DNA of 64,000 nucleotides from Faecalicatena contorta (lineage in GTDB: Bacteria; Bacillota; Clostridia; Lachnospirales; Lachnospiraceae). Position numbers and translations under genes: made by a program. Shown here piece by piece: positions 57,114 through 64,000 of the stretch; the first letter of the stretch is position 1, and each line of letters begins with the position of its first letter. The stretch lies in the NCBI RefSeq assembly GCF_021531975.1, contig NZ_JAFBIY010000007.1:46973-110972 (forward strand), given 5' to 3'. A model generated the notes under the pieces. It saw only the letters and a list, made by a program, of their open reading frames with translations, ran no database searches and was not told where the DNA came from.

Positions 57114-57377
57114 ATGGTAAGTCAGCGGGTAAGAATTACAAACCCAACAGGTCTTCATCTGCGGCCGGCAGGACTATTCTACAATACAGCGAATGGATTT
57201 CAGGCGAAGGTTACATTTGAATGTAGGAATACAGTGGCCAATGCAAAGAGTGTATTGAGTATCCTTGGTGCAGGCGTGAAGTCGGGAGATGAGATTCTTC
57301 TGATCTGCGAAGGAGAAGACGAAGAAGAAGCACTGCAGGCGATGGTTGAGATCGTGGAAAGCGGTCTGGGAGAATAA
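57114..57377 (+). CDS. HPr family phosphocarrier protein
   Basis: 87-aa protein with both HPr regulatory sites. His 15 lies in NPTGLHLRPAG (phosphorylated by enzyme I) and Ser 46 in ANAKSVLSIL (target of HPr kinase). It may be the general PTS HPr or a Crh-like regulatory paralog; the presence of His 15 argues against Crh. AGAGGAAG precedes the ATG at 57114. It sits between cdaR and the LCP gene, 10 bases and 2 bases away, so it is in the same operon. Confidence 0.92.
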   Translation: MVSQRVRITNPTGLHLRPAGLFYNTANGFQAKVTFECRNTVANAKSVLSILGAGVKSGDEILLICEGEDEEEALQAMVEIVESGLGE

Positions 57378-57379
57378 GA

Positions 57380-58591
57380 ATGGAATATCGCGACCAGTTA
57401 AAGTATATCAAGTCCCATCAGATCAGTGATGGGACTGATAAGCGAAAAGGAAAGAAAATGAAAAAGAGAAAAGCAGGGATACTAGATGGGCTGTTATGGA
57501 TTGCTCAGCTGGTTTCTTCTGCTTTTTTTGCAGGGGCGATGGTTATTCTGGGAATTCTCCCGCTTAAATATATGGCTGTTCTTATTGTAGTAATCTTACT
57601 GCTGTTACTCCTTGTCAGGAGCATGCAGAAAAGGGCACTGAAGAGTCGAAAAAAGAAGAGAAGCGGAAAAGGAATCGCGGTTATTGCCAGTGTTGTATTT
57701 CTTGTAGGAGGCTTCTATGCTTTGAAAGTAAATGCAGCGCTGGACAAGATTGCAACAGGTGAAGAAAGTGGTCAGTATGTCCAGGCTCATGAAATGGAAG
57801 TGACAGAAGAGCCGTTTAATGTGTATATCAGCGGTATTGATGTATATGGAGAAATTACGCAGGAGAGCCGCAGCGATGTGAATCTGATTGCAACGATCAA
57901 TCCCAAAACTCATAAGATCTTACTGACAACGACACCGAGAGATTATTATGTTACGATTCCGGGCGTGTCAGGGGAAAAACGAGATAAACTGACGCATGCA
58001 GGAATCTATGGAATCGATACTTCCATTGCTACATTGGAAAATCTATATGAGACAGAGATTCCATTTTATGTACGTGTTAACTTTACCTCTGTTGAAGAGA
58101 TTGTAGATGTGATGGGCGGCGTTGATGTGGAGTCAGAGCTTGCCTTTACGACAGGAGGAGAAGCAGGAGCGATCGTGGAAGTAAAAAAAGGAAAGAATCA
58201 TTTTACGGGGAAAGAGGCTCTTGCGTTTGTAAGAGAAAGGAAAGCACTGGCAGCAGGCGACAACCAGCGAGGTAAGAATCAGCAGGCACTTCTTACCGGG
58301 CTTATTAAACAGGCAATCTCGCCGATGATTATCTTCCGGGCAAATGATATGATCAACAGTGTGACCGGGAATGCAGAAACAAATATGTCAGAAGCACAGA
58401 TAAAATCACTGATCCGGATGCAGATTGGAGATATGAAGGGCTGGGAAATTGAATCCATGGCAGCGACCGGTGATGACAGCGGAAAGAAAAACTGCTATTC
58501 ATACAGCGGTGGACCTCTGTACGTGACTGTGCCGGATATGTCTTCGGTGGAAGCGATAAAGACAAGGATGCAGGAAATCATGAAAGAGTAG
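57380..58591 (+). CDS. LytR-CpsA-Psr family cell-wall ligase
   Basis: Transfers wall teichoic acid or other glycopolymers from undecaprenyl lipid to peptidoglycan in the family. The 403-aa protein has a cytoplasmic N-terminus, two or three membrane helices (about 37-78 and 95-115) and an extracellular LCP domain (about 145-400). The latter has the Arg-containing TTTPRDYYV, DKLTHAGIYG and VRERKALAAGDNQRGKNQQA. The ATG at 57380 has GGGAG upstream; an ATG at 57458 is an alternative. A hairpin terminator follows. Confidence 0.92.
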   Translation: MEYRDQLKYIKSHQISDGTDKRKGKKMKKRKAGILDGLLWIAQLVSSAFFAGAMVILGILPLKYMAVLIVVILLLLLLVRSMQKRALKSRKKKRSGKGIAVIASVVFLVGGFYALKVNAALDKIATGEESGQYVQAHEMEVTEEPFNVYISGIDVYGEITQESRSDVNLIATINPKTHKILLTTTPRDYYVTIPGVSGEKRDKLTHAGIYGIDTSIATLENLYETEIPFYVRVNFTSVEEIVDVMGGVDVESELAFTTGGEAGAIVEVKKGKNHFTGKEALAFVRERKALAAGDNQRGKNQQALLTGLIKQAISPMIIFRANDMINSVTGNAETNMSEAQIKSLIRMQIGDMKGWEIESMAATGDDSGKKNCYSYSGGPLYVTVPDMSSVEAIKTRMQEIMKE

Positions 58592-58599
58592 TAAGATAT

Positions 58600-58656
58600 G
58601 GCAGGTGGCTTTACGGTTAAGGGAAACTTAAGGTTGCCTGTCTTGTTTTTTGTTTA
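58600..58656 (+). terminator. Terminator-like hairpin after the LCP gene
   Basis: GGCAGGTGGCTT (58600-58611) pairs with AAGGTTGCCTGTC (58630-58642) with several G.U pairs, followed by TTGTTTTTTGTTT. Confidence 0.65.
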
Positions 58657-58780
58657 AATTTATCATAAAATAACATCATCCAATTCCGTCAGTGGAATCC
58701 GAAAGATTCTGGTCATTTCATGGCAGTTCGCCAAAGAATCCAGAAAAGAAGAAAACAGAATAGATATGGCGAGAAGGATG

Positions 58781-58809
58781 TTGTGTAATTATGAGGATGT
58801 CGGTATAAT
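58781..58809 (+). promoter_or_regulatory. Promoter ahead of the Rpn pseudogene
   Basis: TTGTGT (58781-58786), 17-base spacer, TATAAT (58804-58809) followed by CTAGATAA. The same -10 context recurs at 60762. Confidence 0.6.
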
Positions 58810-58855
58810 CTAGATAAGAGATTCATTGCATTCTTCTTGCAGAAAGGAATATGCA

Positions 58856-59645
58856 ATGAAGACAGAAAACAAAAACGATGAATTTATCATGAAGCTTGCT
58901 TCCGACACATCTGAGGAAAGGATATGTAGATGATAAGCTGGGAATTATGGATGTTCGTGCAAAATTAAAAGATGGAACACAGATAGATATGGAAATCCAG
59001 CTGACATCATTCGCGGCGTGGGTGGAGCGTTCAGTGTTCTATCTGTGTAAAATGTATGTAGACCAGATTCATGAAGGGGAAGACTACGATGTGTTAAAAA
59101 AGTGTATACATATTGGAATCCTTGATTTTATCTTGTTTGAACAGTCAGAAGAGTATGCGTCCTGCTTCCATATCTGGGAAGATAACAGACGACAGAAGTA
59201 TTCTGATAAACTGGAATTGCATGTGCTGGAGTTGCCAAAGCTTGCAAGATATGAATATCCACAGACAGAGCTTCTTAACTGGGTAAAATTCATCAATGCT
59301 GAGAAAAAGGAGGAGATGGAAGTGTTAGCGAAAACAGATAAGTCTCTTGAAAAAGCATATGAGAAGATTGTAAATATGAGTGCAGATGAAATAAAGCGAC
59401 AGGAATATGAAGAGAGACAGAAAGCCCTGCGGGATTATAACAGCCAGATGAAAAGTAATTGGAAAGAGGGACATGATATTGGATATACAAAAGGACATAG
59501 TGATGGTATTATTCAAGGGATGGTCAATACTTTACGAGAGTTTGGTATACCTAAAAGTGATGTGGTTAAGAAAGTTGTGGAGAAGTCGGATTTAACAGAA
59601 GAGGAAGCCAGATTGTTGGTGGAGAAGAATTGGACTGAATTGTAA
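58856..59645 (+). pseudogene. Rpn family nuclease/putative transposase, N-terminally damaged
   Basis: The long frame reads LPTHLRKGYVDDKLGIMDVR and QIDMEIQLTSFAAWVERSVF, the PD-(D/E)XK core of Rpn-type recombination-promoting nucleases. It then runs to a helical, low-complexity C-terminus with a GHDIGYTKGHSDG turn. A start with AAAGGA lies at 58856 (MKTENKNDEFIMKL) but is out of frame by one base and stops at TGA 58932-58934; about 40 expected N-terminal residues are missing. A TTG at 58896 could restart a shorter product. Most likely a deletion made it a pseudogene. Confidence 0.75.
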
Positions 59646-59670
59646 AGTTATATATGGCAGGTGATACATA

Positions 59671-60663
59671 TTGATTAAAACATATCTGGTTACAGGTGGC
59701 GCGGGATTCATTGGCTCGAATTATATTCATTATATGTTGTCTTCTTATGAGGATATCCATATTATCAATGGGGATAAACTTACGTATGCCGGGAATCGAA
59801 AGAATCTGGATGGAATCGAAGAAAGCAATCGTTATACATTTGTGCAGGCAGATATATGTAATGTAGAAGTAATGAGGCGTATATTTGAAACTTATGATAT
59901 TGATAGAGTTGTGCATTTTGCGGCAGAAAGCCATGTGGACAGGAGTATTGTATCTTCAGCAGAATTTGTGCGGACAAATGTGCTTGGAACTCAGACTTTG
60001 CTGGATGTGGCAAGAAATGCATGGGAAACAGGAGAAAGACAGTACAGGGAGGATAAGAAATTCCTGTATGTGTCCACAGATGAGGTGTAGGGCGAGGATG
60101 AACCAGGATTTACAGAGGATTCTCCGTATCATCCACATAATCCATATTCCGCCAGTAAGGCAGCAGGAGATATGCTGGTAAAAGCATATATAGATACATA
60201 TCATTTTCCGGCAAATATTAGCCATTGTAGTAATAATTATGGTCCAAGACAACATACGGAAAAGTTGATCCCTATGGTTATTGAGAATATATTTCAGGGA
60301 CAGGATATTCCGATATATGGAGATGGAAAAAATGTAAGGGACTGGATATATGTGGAAGATCATGTGCGTGGCCTTGATATGATTCAGGAATATGGCAAAT
60401 TGTATGAGGTATATAATCTAGGCGGAAATAACGAAAGAAGCAATATGGAAATTGTGGAAATGATCTTGCAAACTTGTTGTGAACTGGGACTTAGTGATCT
60501 TGCCGATAAGGCGAAGATTAAGTATGTGAAAGATCGACTGGGACATGACAGGCGTTATGCGATTGATGCAGGGAAAATGAAAAGGACTTTAGGATGGGAG
60601 ACTAAGGTGTCGTTTGAGGAAGGTATAAAGAATACGATAGAATGGTATCGCGAGAAAGCTTGA
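59671..60663 (+). pseudogene. rfbB: dTDP-glucose 4,6-dehydratase with in-frame nonsense codon
   Basis: Would convert dTDP-glucose to the 4-keto-6-deoxy sugar on the way to rhamnose. The frame starts at TTG 59671 (MIKTYLVTGGAGFIGSN, NAD-binding) and reads HFAAESHVDRSI and VSTDEV. It then meets TAG at 60088-60090 where the family has the Tyr of STDEVYG. The same frame continues intact: GEDEPGFTEDSPYHPHNPYS, the catalytic YSASKAAGD, and RDWIYVEDHVRG to 60663, 330 codons in all. A one-base change from TAT or TAC explains it. No other rml gene is seen. Confidence 0.9.
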
Positions 60664-60693
60664 TGTAGAACATAAAGAATGATCGGAGATGAG

Positions 60694-60739
60694 AAAGCGT
60701 TGCGTAAGAAGACGACAAAGCGTTGTGTAAGAAGATTAT
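60694..60739 (+). repeat. 23-bp tandem repeat upstream of the GT2 gene
   Basis: AAAGCGTTGCGTAAGAAGA (60694) and AAAGCGTTGTGTAAGAAGA (60717) stand in direct tandem, 23-bp period, just upstream of the promoter at 60739. Confidence 0.75.
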
Positions 60740-60767
60740 TGAGTAATTGTATAGATGCTGTTATAAT
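60739..60767 (+). promoter_or_regulatory. Promoter for the GT2-gtrA genes
   Basis: TTGAGT (60739-60744), 17-base spacer, TATAAT (60762-60767), then CTAGATAA as at 58810. Confidence 0.7.
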
Positions 60768-60839
60768 CTAGATAAAAGTTTTATCGGGCTTTATTGTGGA
60801 AAAACACAGATACTAAGAGATGAGAAAAGGATGAAATGC

Positions 60840-61877
60840 ATGACCGAAGAAAAATCTACTATAAGAAAGCAAAGTTATATGAAAGGAACAGATGTGCAGC
60901 CAGTTTTATATATTATTATACCTTGCTATAATGAAGAAAAGGTGCTCCCCATAACAGCGCCTCTGTTTCTGAGAAAAGTAAAGGAATTGAGTAAGAAAAA
61001 AATAATATCAGATAACAGTCGGATTATGTTTGTAAATGACGGTAGCAGAGATATGACGTGGGAGATTATAAATAGTTTTGTCGAGGAAGATGAACATTTT
61101 ATTGGAATATCTCAAAGCCGAAACAGAGGACATCAAAATTCTATTCTTGCAGGATTAATGGAGGCGAAAAACAGCTGTGATATTACAATAACGATTGATT
61201 GTGATGGACAAGATGATATTAATGCCATTGATGATATGGTCGCTGAATATCTGGATGGCGCTGAAATCGTATATGGTGTCAGAAGTAAAAGAGATACCGA
61301 TGCTTTCTTTAAACGGTATACTGCAGAAAAGTTTTATAAGTTAATGAAGTGGATGGGAGCCGAAATAGTATATAATCATGCGGATTACAGGCTGGTAAGT
61401 AACAGAGTTCTTCAGGAATTGCAGAATTTTGAGGAAGTAAATATCTTTTTGCGGGGAATGATCCCTCTTGTTGGGTTTAAGAGTACGTGTGTGTATTATG
61501 AAAGAGATAAACGAATAGCAGGGGAAAGTCATTATCCATACACAAAAATGTTTGCTTTTGCACTTGATGGTATTACCAGTTTGACGATAAAACCGATTCG
61601 AATGGTTATGATAATGGGAGCATTTATTGCGTTATTGAGTTTCTTTGGAGTGATCTGGTCGATTGTGTCCCATTTCTTAGGAAATACTGTCAGTGGATGG
61701 ACAAGTACGATTTGTATTGTTTGTTTTATAGAGGGAATTCAATTGTTGTCACTTGGCGTTATTGGTGAGTATATCGGAAAGATTTATTTAGAGACAAAAC
61801 ACCGACCAAGGTATATTATCAGTGAACGGATACAAAATGAAAAATCACAGGAGAAAAGAATTCTACATGACGAATAA
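60840..61877 (+). CDS. Glycosyltransferase family 2, DPM1/GtrB-like
   Basis: Membrane-anchored transferase that probably loads a sugar onto undecaprenyl phosphate. The 345-aa protein has an N-terminal GT-A domain with YIIIPCYNEEKVLP, FVNDGSRDMTW and the DxD-like DCDGQDDINAIDDM, then two C-terminal membrane helices (about 250-310). The ATG at 60840 is 10 bases behind GAAAAGG. The following GtrA gene overlaps by 11 bases; GtrB-GtrA pairs flip and use lipid-linked sugar. Confidence 0.92.
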   Translation: MTEEKSTIRKQSYMKGTDVQPVLYIIIPCYNEEKVLPITAPLFLRKVKELSKKKIISDNSRIMFVNDGSRDMTWEIINSFVEEDEHFIGISQSRNRGHQNSILAGLMEAKNSCDITITIDCDGQDDINAIDDMVAEYLDGAEIVYGVRSKRDTDAFFKRYTAEKFYKLMKWMGAEIVYNHADYRLVSNRVLQELQNFEEVNIFLRGMIPLVGFKSTCVYYERDKRIAGESHYPYTKMFAFALDGITSLTIKPIRMVMIMGAFIALLSFFGVIWSIVSHFLGNTVSGWTSTICIVCFIEGIQLLSLGVIGEYIGKIYLETKHRPRYIISERIQNEKSQEKRILHDE

Positions 61878-62289
61878 TCAGATGTTCTTGAAGTTTTTAA
61901 TGGTAGGCATTGTTAATACAATACTTGGTACAGCTGTGATGTTAGGACTTTATAATTTAGGTCATTGTAGTTATTGGTTTTCAACAGCTGCAAATTATAT
62001 TTTAGGGAGTGTATTAAGTTATTTCCTAAATAAATCTTTTACATTTAAGGATAAGCAGAATGGGTGGAAACCAATTGTGAAATTTGTTCTTAATATTTTT
62101 GTTTGTTATATTGTCGCATATGGAATCGCTAAGCCGGTTATGTTGCATTTTTTGTCATGTTATTCAAAAGTGGTTCAAGAGAATGGAGCAATGCTATTTG
62201 GTATATGTATTTTCACAGGACTGAATTATTTGGGACAAAGACTATTCGTATTTATGAGTGACGATAAACTATCAGAACAGAAGAAGTAG
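61867..62289 (+). CDS. GtrA family membrane protein
   Basis: 140-aa protein with four membrane helices (FLKFLMVGIVNTILGTAVML, ANYILGSVLSYFLNKSFTF, FVLNIFVCYIVAYGIAK, AMLFGICIFTGLNYLGQRLF). This is the GtrA pattern for a flippase-like partner of polyprenyl glycosyltransferases. The ATG at 61867 lies behind AGGAG; in-frame ATGs at 61837 and 61822 are alternatives. Co-translated with the GT2 gene. Confidence 0.88.
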   Translation: MTNNQMFLKFLMVGIVNTILGTAVMLGLYNLGHCSYWFSTAANYILGSVLSYFLNKSFTFKDKQNGWKPIVKFVLNIFVCYIVAYGIAKPVMLHFLSCYSKVVQENGAMLFGICIFTGLNYLGQRLFVFMSDDKLSEQKK

Positions 62290-62296
62290 AAGCTTT

Positions 62297-62325
62297 TTGA
62301 CTTCAATAATCGGCTAGAATATGTT
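62297..62325 (+). promoter_or_regulatory. Promoter for the nucleotidyltransferase gene
   Basis: TTGACT (62297-62302), 17-base spacer, TATGTT (62320-62325), 49 bases before the ATG. Confidence 0.55.
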
Positions 62326-62373
62326 ATCATGATTTTAAATAGTATAATAAAATACGGATGAATGGAGAAAGAT

Positions 62374-63291
62374 ATGAAGAAAGCTACATTGGTTATTATG
62401 GCTGCAGGCATTGGCAGCAGATTCGGTGGTGGAATTAAGCAGTTAGAGCCTGTGGGTCCTAATGGAGAAATTATTATGGATTATTCCATATATGATGCAA
62501 TGGAAGCTGGATTTAATAAAGTGGTATTTGTCATAAGAAAAGATTTGGACAAGGACTTTAAGGAAGTTATTGGGAATCGTATTGAGAAAGTGGTTGATGT
62601 GGCATATGCCTACCAGGAGTTGGATGATATTCCCGAGCAGTTCAAGGATAAGCTGGCAGCAAGGAAGAAACCTTGGGGAACAGGCCAGGCAATCTTGTGC
62701 TGTAAAGATGTGGTAAAGGAACCTTTTCTTGTGATTAATGCAGATGATTATTATGGAAAAGAGTCCTATAGAGAAGCATATCAATACCTCACAAGTGAAC
62801 ACATGCAGGAAGGAAAACTGGATATATGCATGGTAGGATTCGTATTAAAAAATACTTTGAGTGAGAATGGTACAGTGACACGTGGTGTCTGCAAGGTGGA
62901 CGAACACTATATGCTTACAGATATTGAGGAAACATATGGAATTACGCGTTGTGGTGATCATGCTGTGGCTGAAAAGGATGGATATGAAATTGAGATAGAC
63001 ATGGATTCTCCGGTATCTATGAATATGTGGGGGTTTCCAGCTTTTTTTATGGAACAACTAGAAGAAAGATTTGAAATTTTTTTAGAAAGTCTAGATATTT
63101 GTGAGAAAAATGAAGAGTTTTTGTTACCAAGAATTATCGGAGAAATGCTAAAAGAAGGAAAAGTACAGGTGAAAGTATTGGAATCTTGGGATAAATGGTT
63201 TGGCATTACTTATAAGGAAGATAAGGCAATTGTAATAAATACATTAAAACAGCTGATTGAAAATAAAATGTATCCAGAAAAATTGTTTTAA
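62374..63291 (+). CDS. NDP-sugar type nucleotidyltransferase
   Basis: 305-aa nucleotidyltransferase with the signature VIMAAGIGSRFGGGIKQLEP (GXGXR and Lys), the substrate loop ARKKPWGTGQAILCC and the metal-binding VINADDYYG. It activates a sugar phosphate or a choline-like phosphate with a nucleoside triphosphate; the exact substrate cannot be read from sequence. The ATG at 62374 follows TGGAG. Codon use is AT-richer than in the core regions. Its neighbours suggest surface polysaccharide or wall decoration. Confidence 0.88.
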   Translation: MKKATLVIMAAGIGSRFGGGIKQLEPVGPNGEIIMDYSIYDAMEAGFNKVVFVIRKDLDKDFKEVIGNRIEKVVDVAYAYQELDDIPEQFKDKLAARKKPWGTGQAILCCKDVVKEPFLVINADDYYGKESYREAYQYLTSEHMQEGKLDICMVGFVLKNTLSENGTVTRGVCKVDEHYMLTDIEETYGITRCGDHAVAEKDGYEIEIDMDSPVSMNMWGFPAFFMEQLEERFEIFLESLDICEKNEEFLLPRIIGEMLKEGKVQVKVLESWDKWFGITYKEDKAIVINTLKQLIENKMYPEKLF

Positions 63292-63324
63292 ATGGTATAA
63301 AGATATTATATGAGGAGACGGACT

Positions 63325-64000
63325 ATGAAAAAAAAGATTCATAGGTTATTATCATTTTTTTTAGCACTGATTGTTATTGCGAATACAGGATTTGTAAGTA
63401 TGGCAGCTGAAGAAGTTCCAGAACAGGTACAAAGTAATACGTGGGTAGGCACTGTTGAAAATGGAGACAGAAGTTACTTGAATGAAGCTGGTGAGAAACT
63501 TACAGGACTTTATGAAATCGAAGGGAAAATGTATTGTTTTAGTGAAGAAGGAATCCTATTAACAGGCTGGCAGAATGTGGACGGAGAAACTTATTATTTT
63601 TCGTTGACAACTGGAGAACGATACGAGAACAGGGAAGAAAGTATTGAGGGTAAAGTATATGTCTTTGATGCTTTTGGAAAGAGTCAGGAAAAAATAGAAG
63701 AAAAGCAGGAAGAACAGTCTGACAACGAAGAACAAAAACAAGAAGATCAGACACAGGAAGGACATATACAAGAAGGACAAGAAGCACAAAAGAATATAGA
63801 AAACGCTGACGAAAATCATAGTGTGGAAAGTGAAGTAACAGAAACCAATGTACCAACAGAAGTTCAGACAGGGTGGGTAGAAAAAGACGGTAAGAAATGT
63901 TACATAATGCCAGACGGAAGTCTGCGAGTGGGTTGGTTATCATTTGGAAATACATATTATTATTGTGGAAGTGACGGAGCGATTGTTATAGGATTTCAGA
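63325..64000 (+). CDS. Secreted cell-wall-binding-repeat protein, 3' end outside window
   Basis: Open frame to the window end, 225 codons visible. A signal peptide (MKKKIHRLLSFFLALIVIAN, likely cut after SMAAEE) is followed by aromatic wall-binding repeats of the choline-binding type: TGWQNVDGETYYFS, TGWVEKDGKKCYI and VGWLSFGNTYYYCGSDGAI. Between them lies a Glu/Gln-rich spacer of about 75 residues (about 113-185). GAGGAG precedes the ATG. The catalytic or adhesive domain, if any, lies past the window. Confidence 0.88.
   Translation, partial: MKKKIHRLLSFFLALIVIANTGFVSMAAEEVPEQVQSNTWVGTVENGDRSYLNEAGEKLTGLYEIEGKMYCFSEEGILLTGWQNVDGETYYFSLTTGERYENREESIEGKVYVFDAFGKSQEKIEEKQEEQSDNEEQKQEDQTQEGHIQEGQEAQKNIENADENHSVESEVTETNVPTEVQTGWVEKDGKKCYIMPDGSLRVGWLSFGNTYYYCGSDGAIVIGFQ

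Noticed and set aside
1..64000. CRISPR array, rRNA or tRNA genes
   Set aside because: No regularly spaced repeats and no rRNA or tRNA-like sequence recognised by eye; a tRNAscan/Infernal run would settle it.

Overview
The window reads as chromosomal DNA of a Lachnospiraceae-type member of the Clostridia (Dorea / Mediterraneibacter / Blautia-like). This rests on gene content and order (priA-def-fmt-rsmB-rlmN-prpC-prkC-rsgA-rpe-thiN; tig-clpP-clpX-lon-ysxC; cdaA-cdaR), strong AGGAGG-type ribosome binding sites, a class III fructose-bisphosphatase and Gram-positive cell-wall genes. I cannot name the species. I see no rRNA, tRNA or CRISPR array.

Layout. 1-13.8 kb: one long plus-strand run for replication restart, N-formyl-Met metabolism, rRNA methylation, Ser/Thr phosphorylation signalling, ribosome maturation, thiamine pyrophosphate, YchF and Lgt. 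13.76-14.62 kb: no gene, but a striking inverted pair of about 228-nt structured arms around a 401-nt AT-rich core. 14.6-18.6 kb: a minus-strand block (hpf, PsiE-like, PAP2, typA). 18.8-24.5 kb: SSB-like protein, dapA-dapB, a GC-rich hairpin repeat, fbp, a small lipoprotein and a lone hisA. 24.6-32 kb: secA, frameshifted prfB, then hom / ThrB2-like mutase / lysC. 32-42 kb: small regulator, CYTH and DJ-1 genes, then the tig-clpP-clpX-lon-ysxC proteostasis block, an AI-2E type permease, an amidase and a frameshifted gpsA-like gene. 43-44.4 kb: an accessory insert holding a uvrB fragment and a DUF1016 nuclease. 44.5-53.4 kb: uvrB-uvrA, mreB, recD2, comF. 53.4-58.6 kb: two unknown membrane proteins, cdaA-cdaR (c-di-AMP), an HPr-like protein and an LCP cell-wall ligase. 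58.7-64 kb: accessory surface-sugar region with two broken genes (Rpn nuclease, rfbB), a GT2-GtrA pair, a nucleotidyltransferase and the start of a cell-wall-binding-repeat protein.

How the genes work together. Def and Fmt handle the initiator formyl group. PrpC and PrkC form a phosphatase/kinase pair with four muropeptide-sensing PASTA repeats, and PrkC carries an unusual Asp/Tyr linker. DapA, DapB, LysC, Hom and the mutase-like protein cover much of the aspartate-family pathway. CdaA/CdaR, LCP, MreB, Lgt and the amidase tie to envelope upkeep.

The most unusual signal is the inverted arm pair between lgt and hpf. The two arms share conserved blocks, but their internal stems differ in sequence while staying complementary, and the mismatches that remain are G.U-compatible in one orientation. 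Also notable are a perfect 34-bp palindrome inside rsgA and a diverged in-frame uvrB fragment upstream of the intact uvrB.
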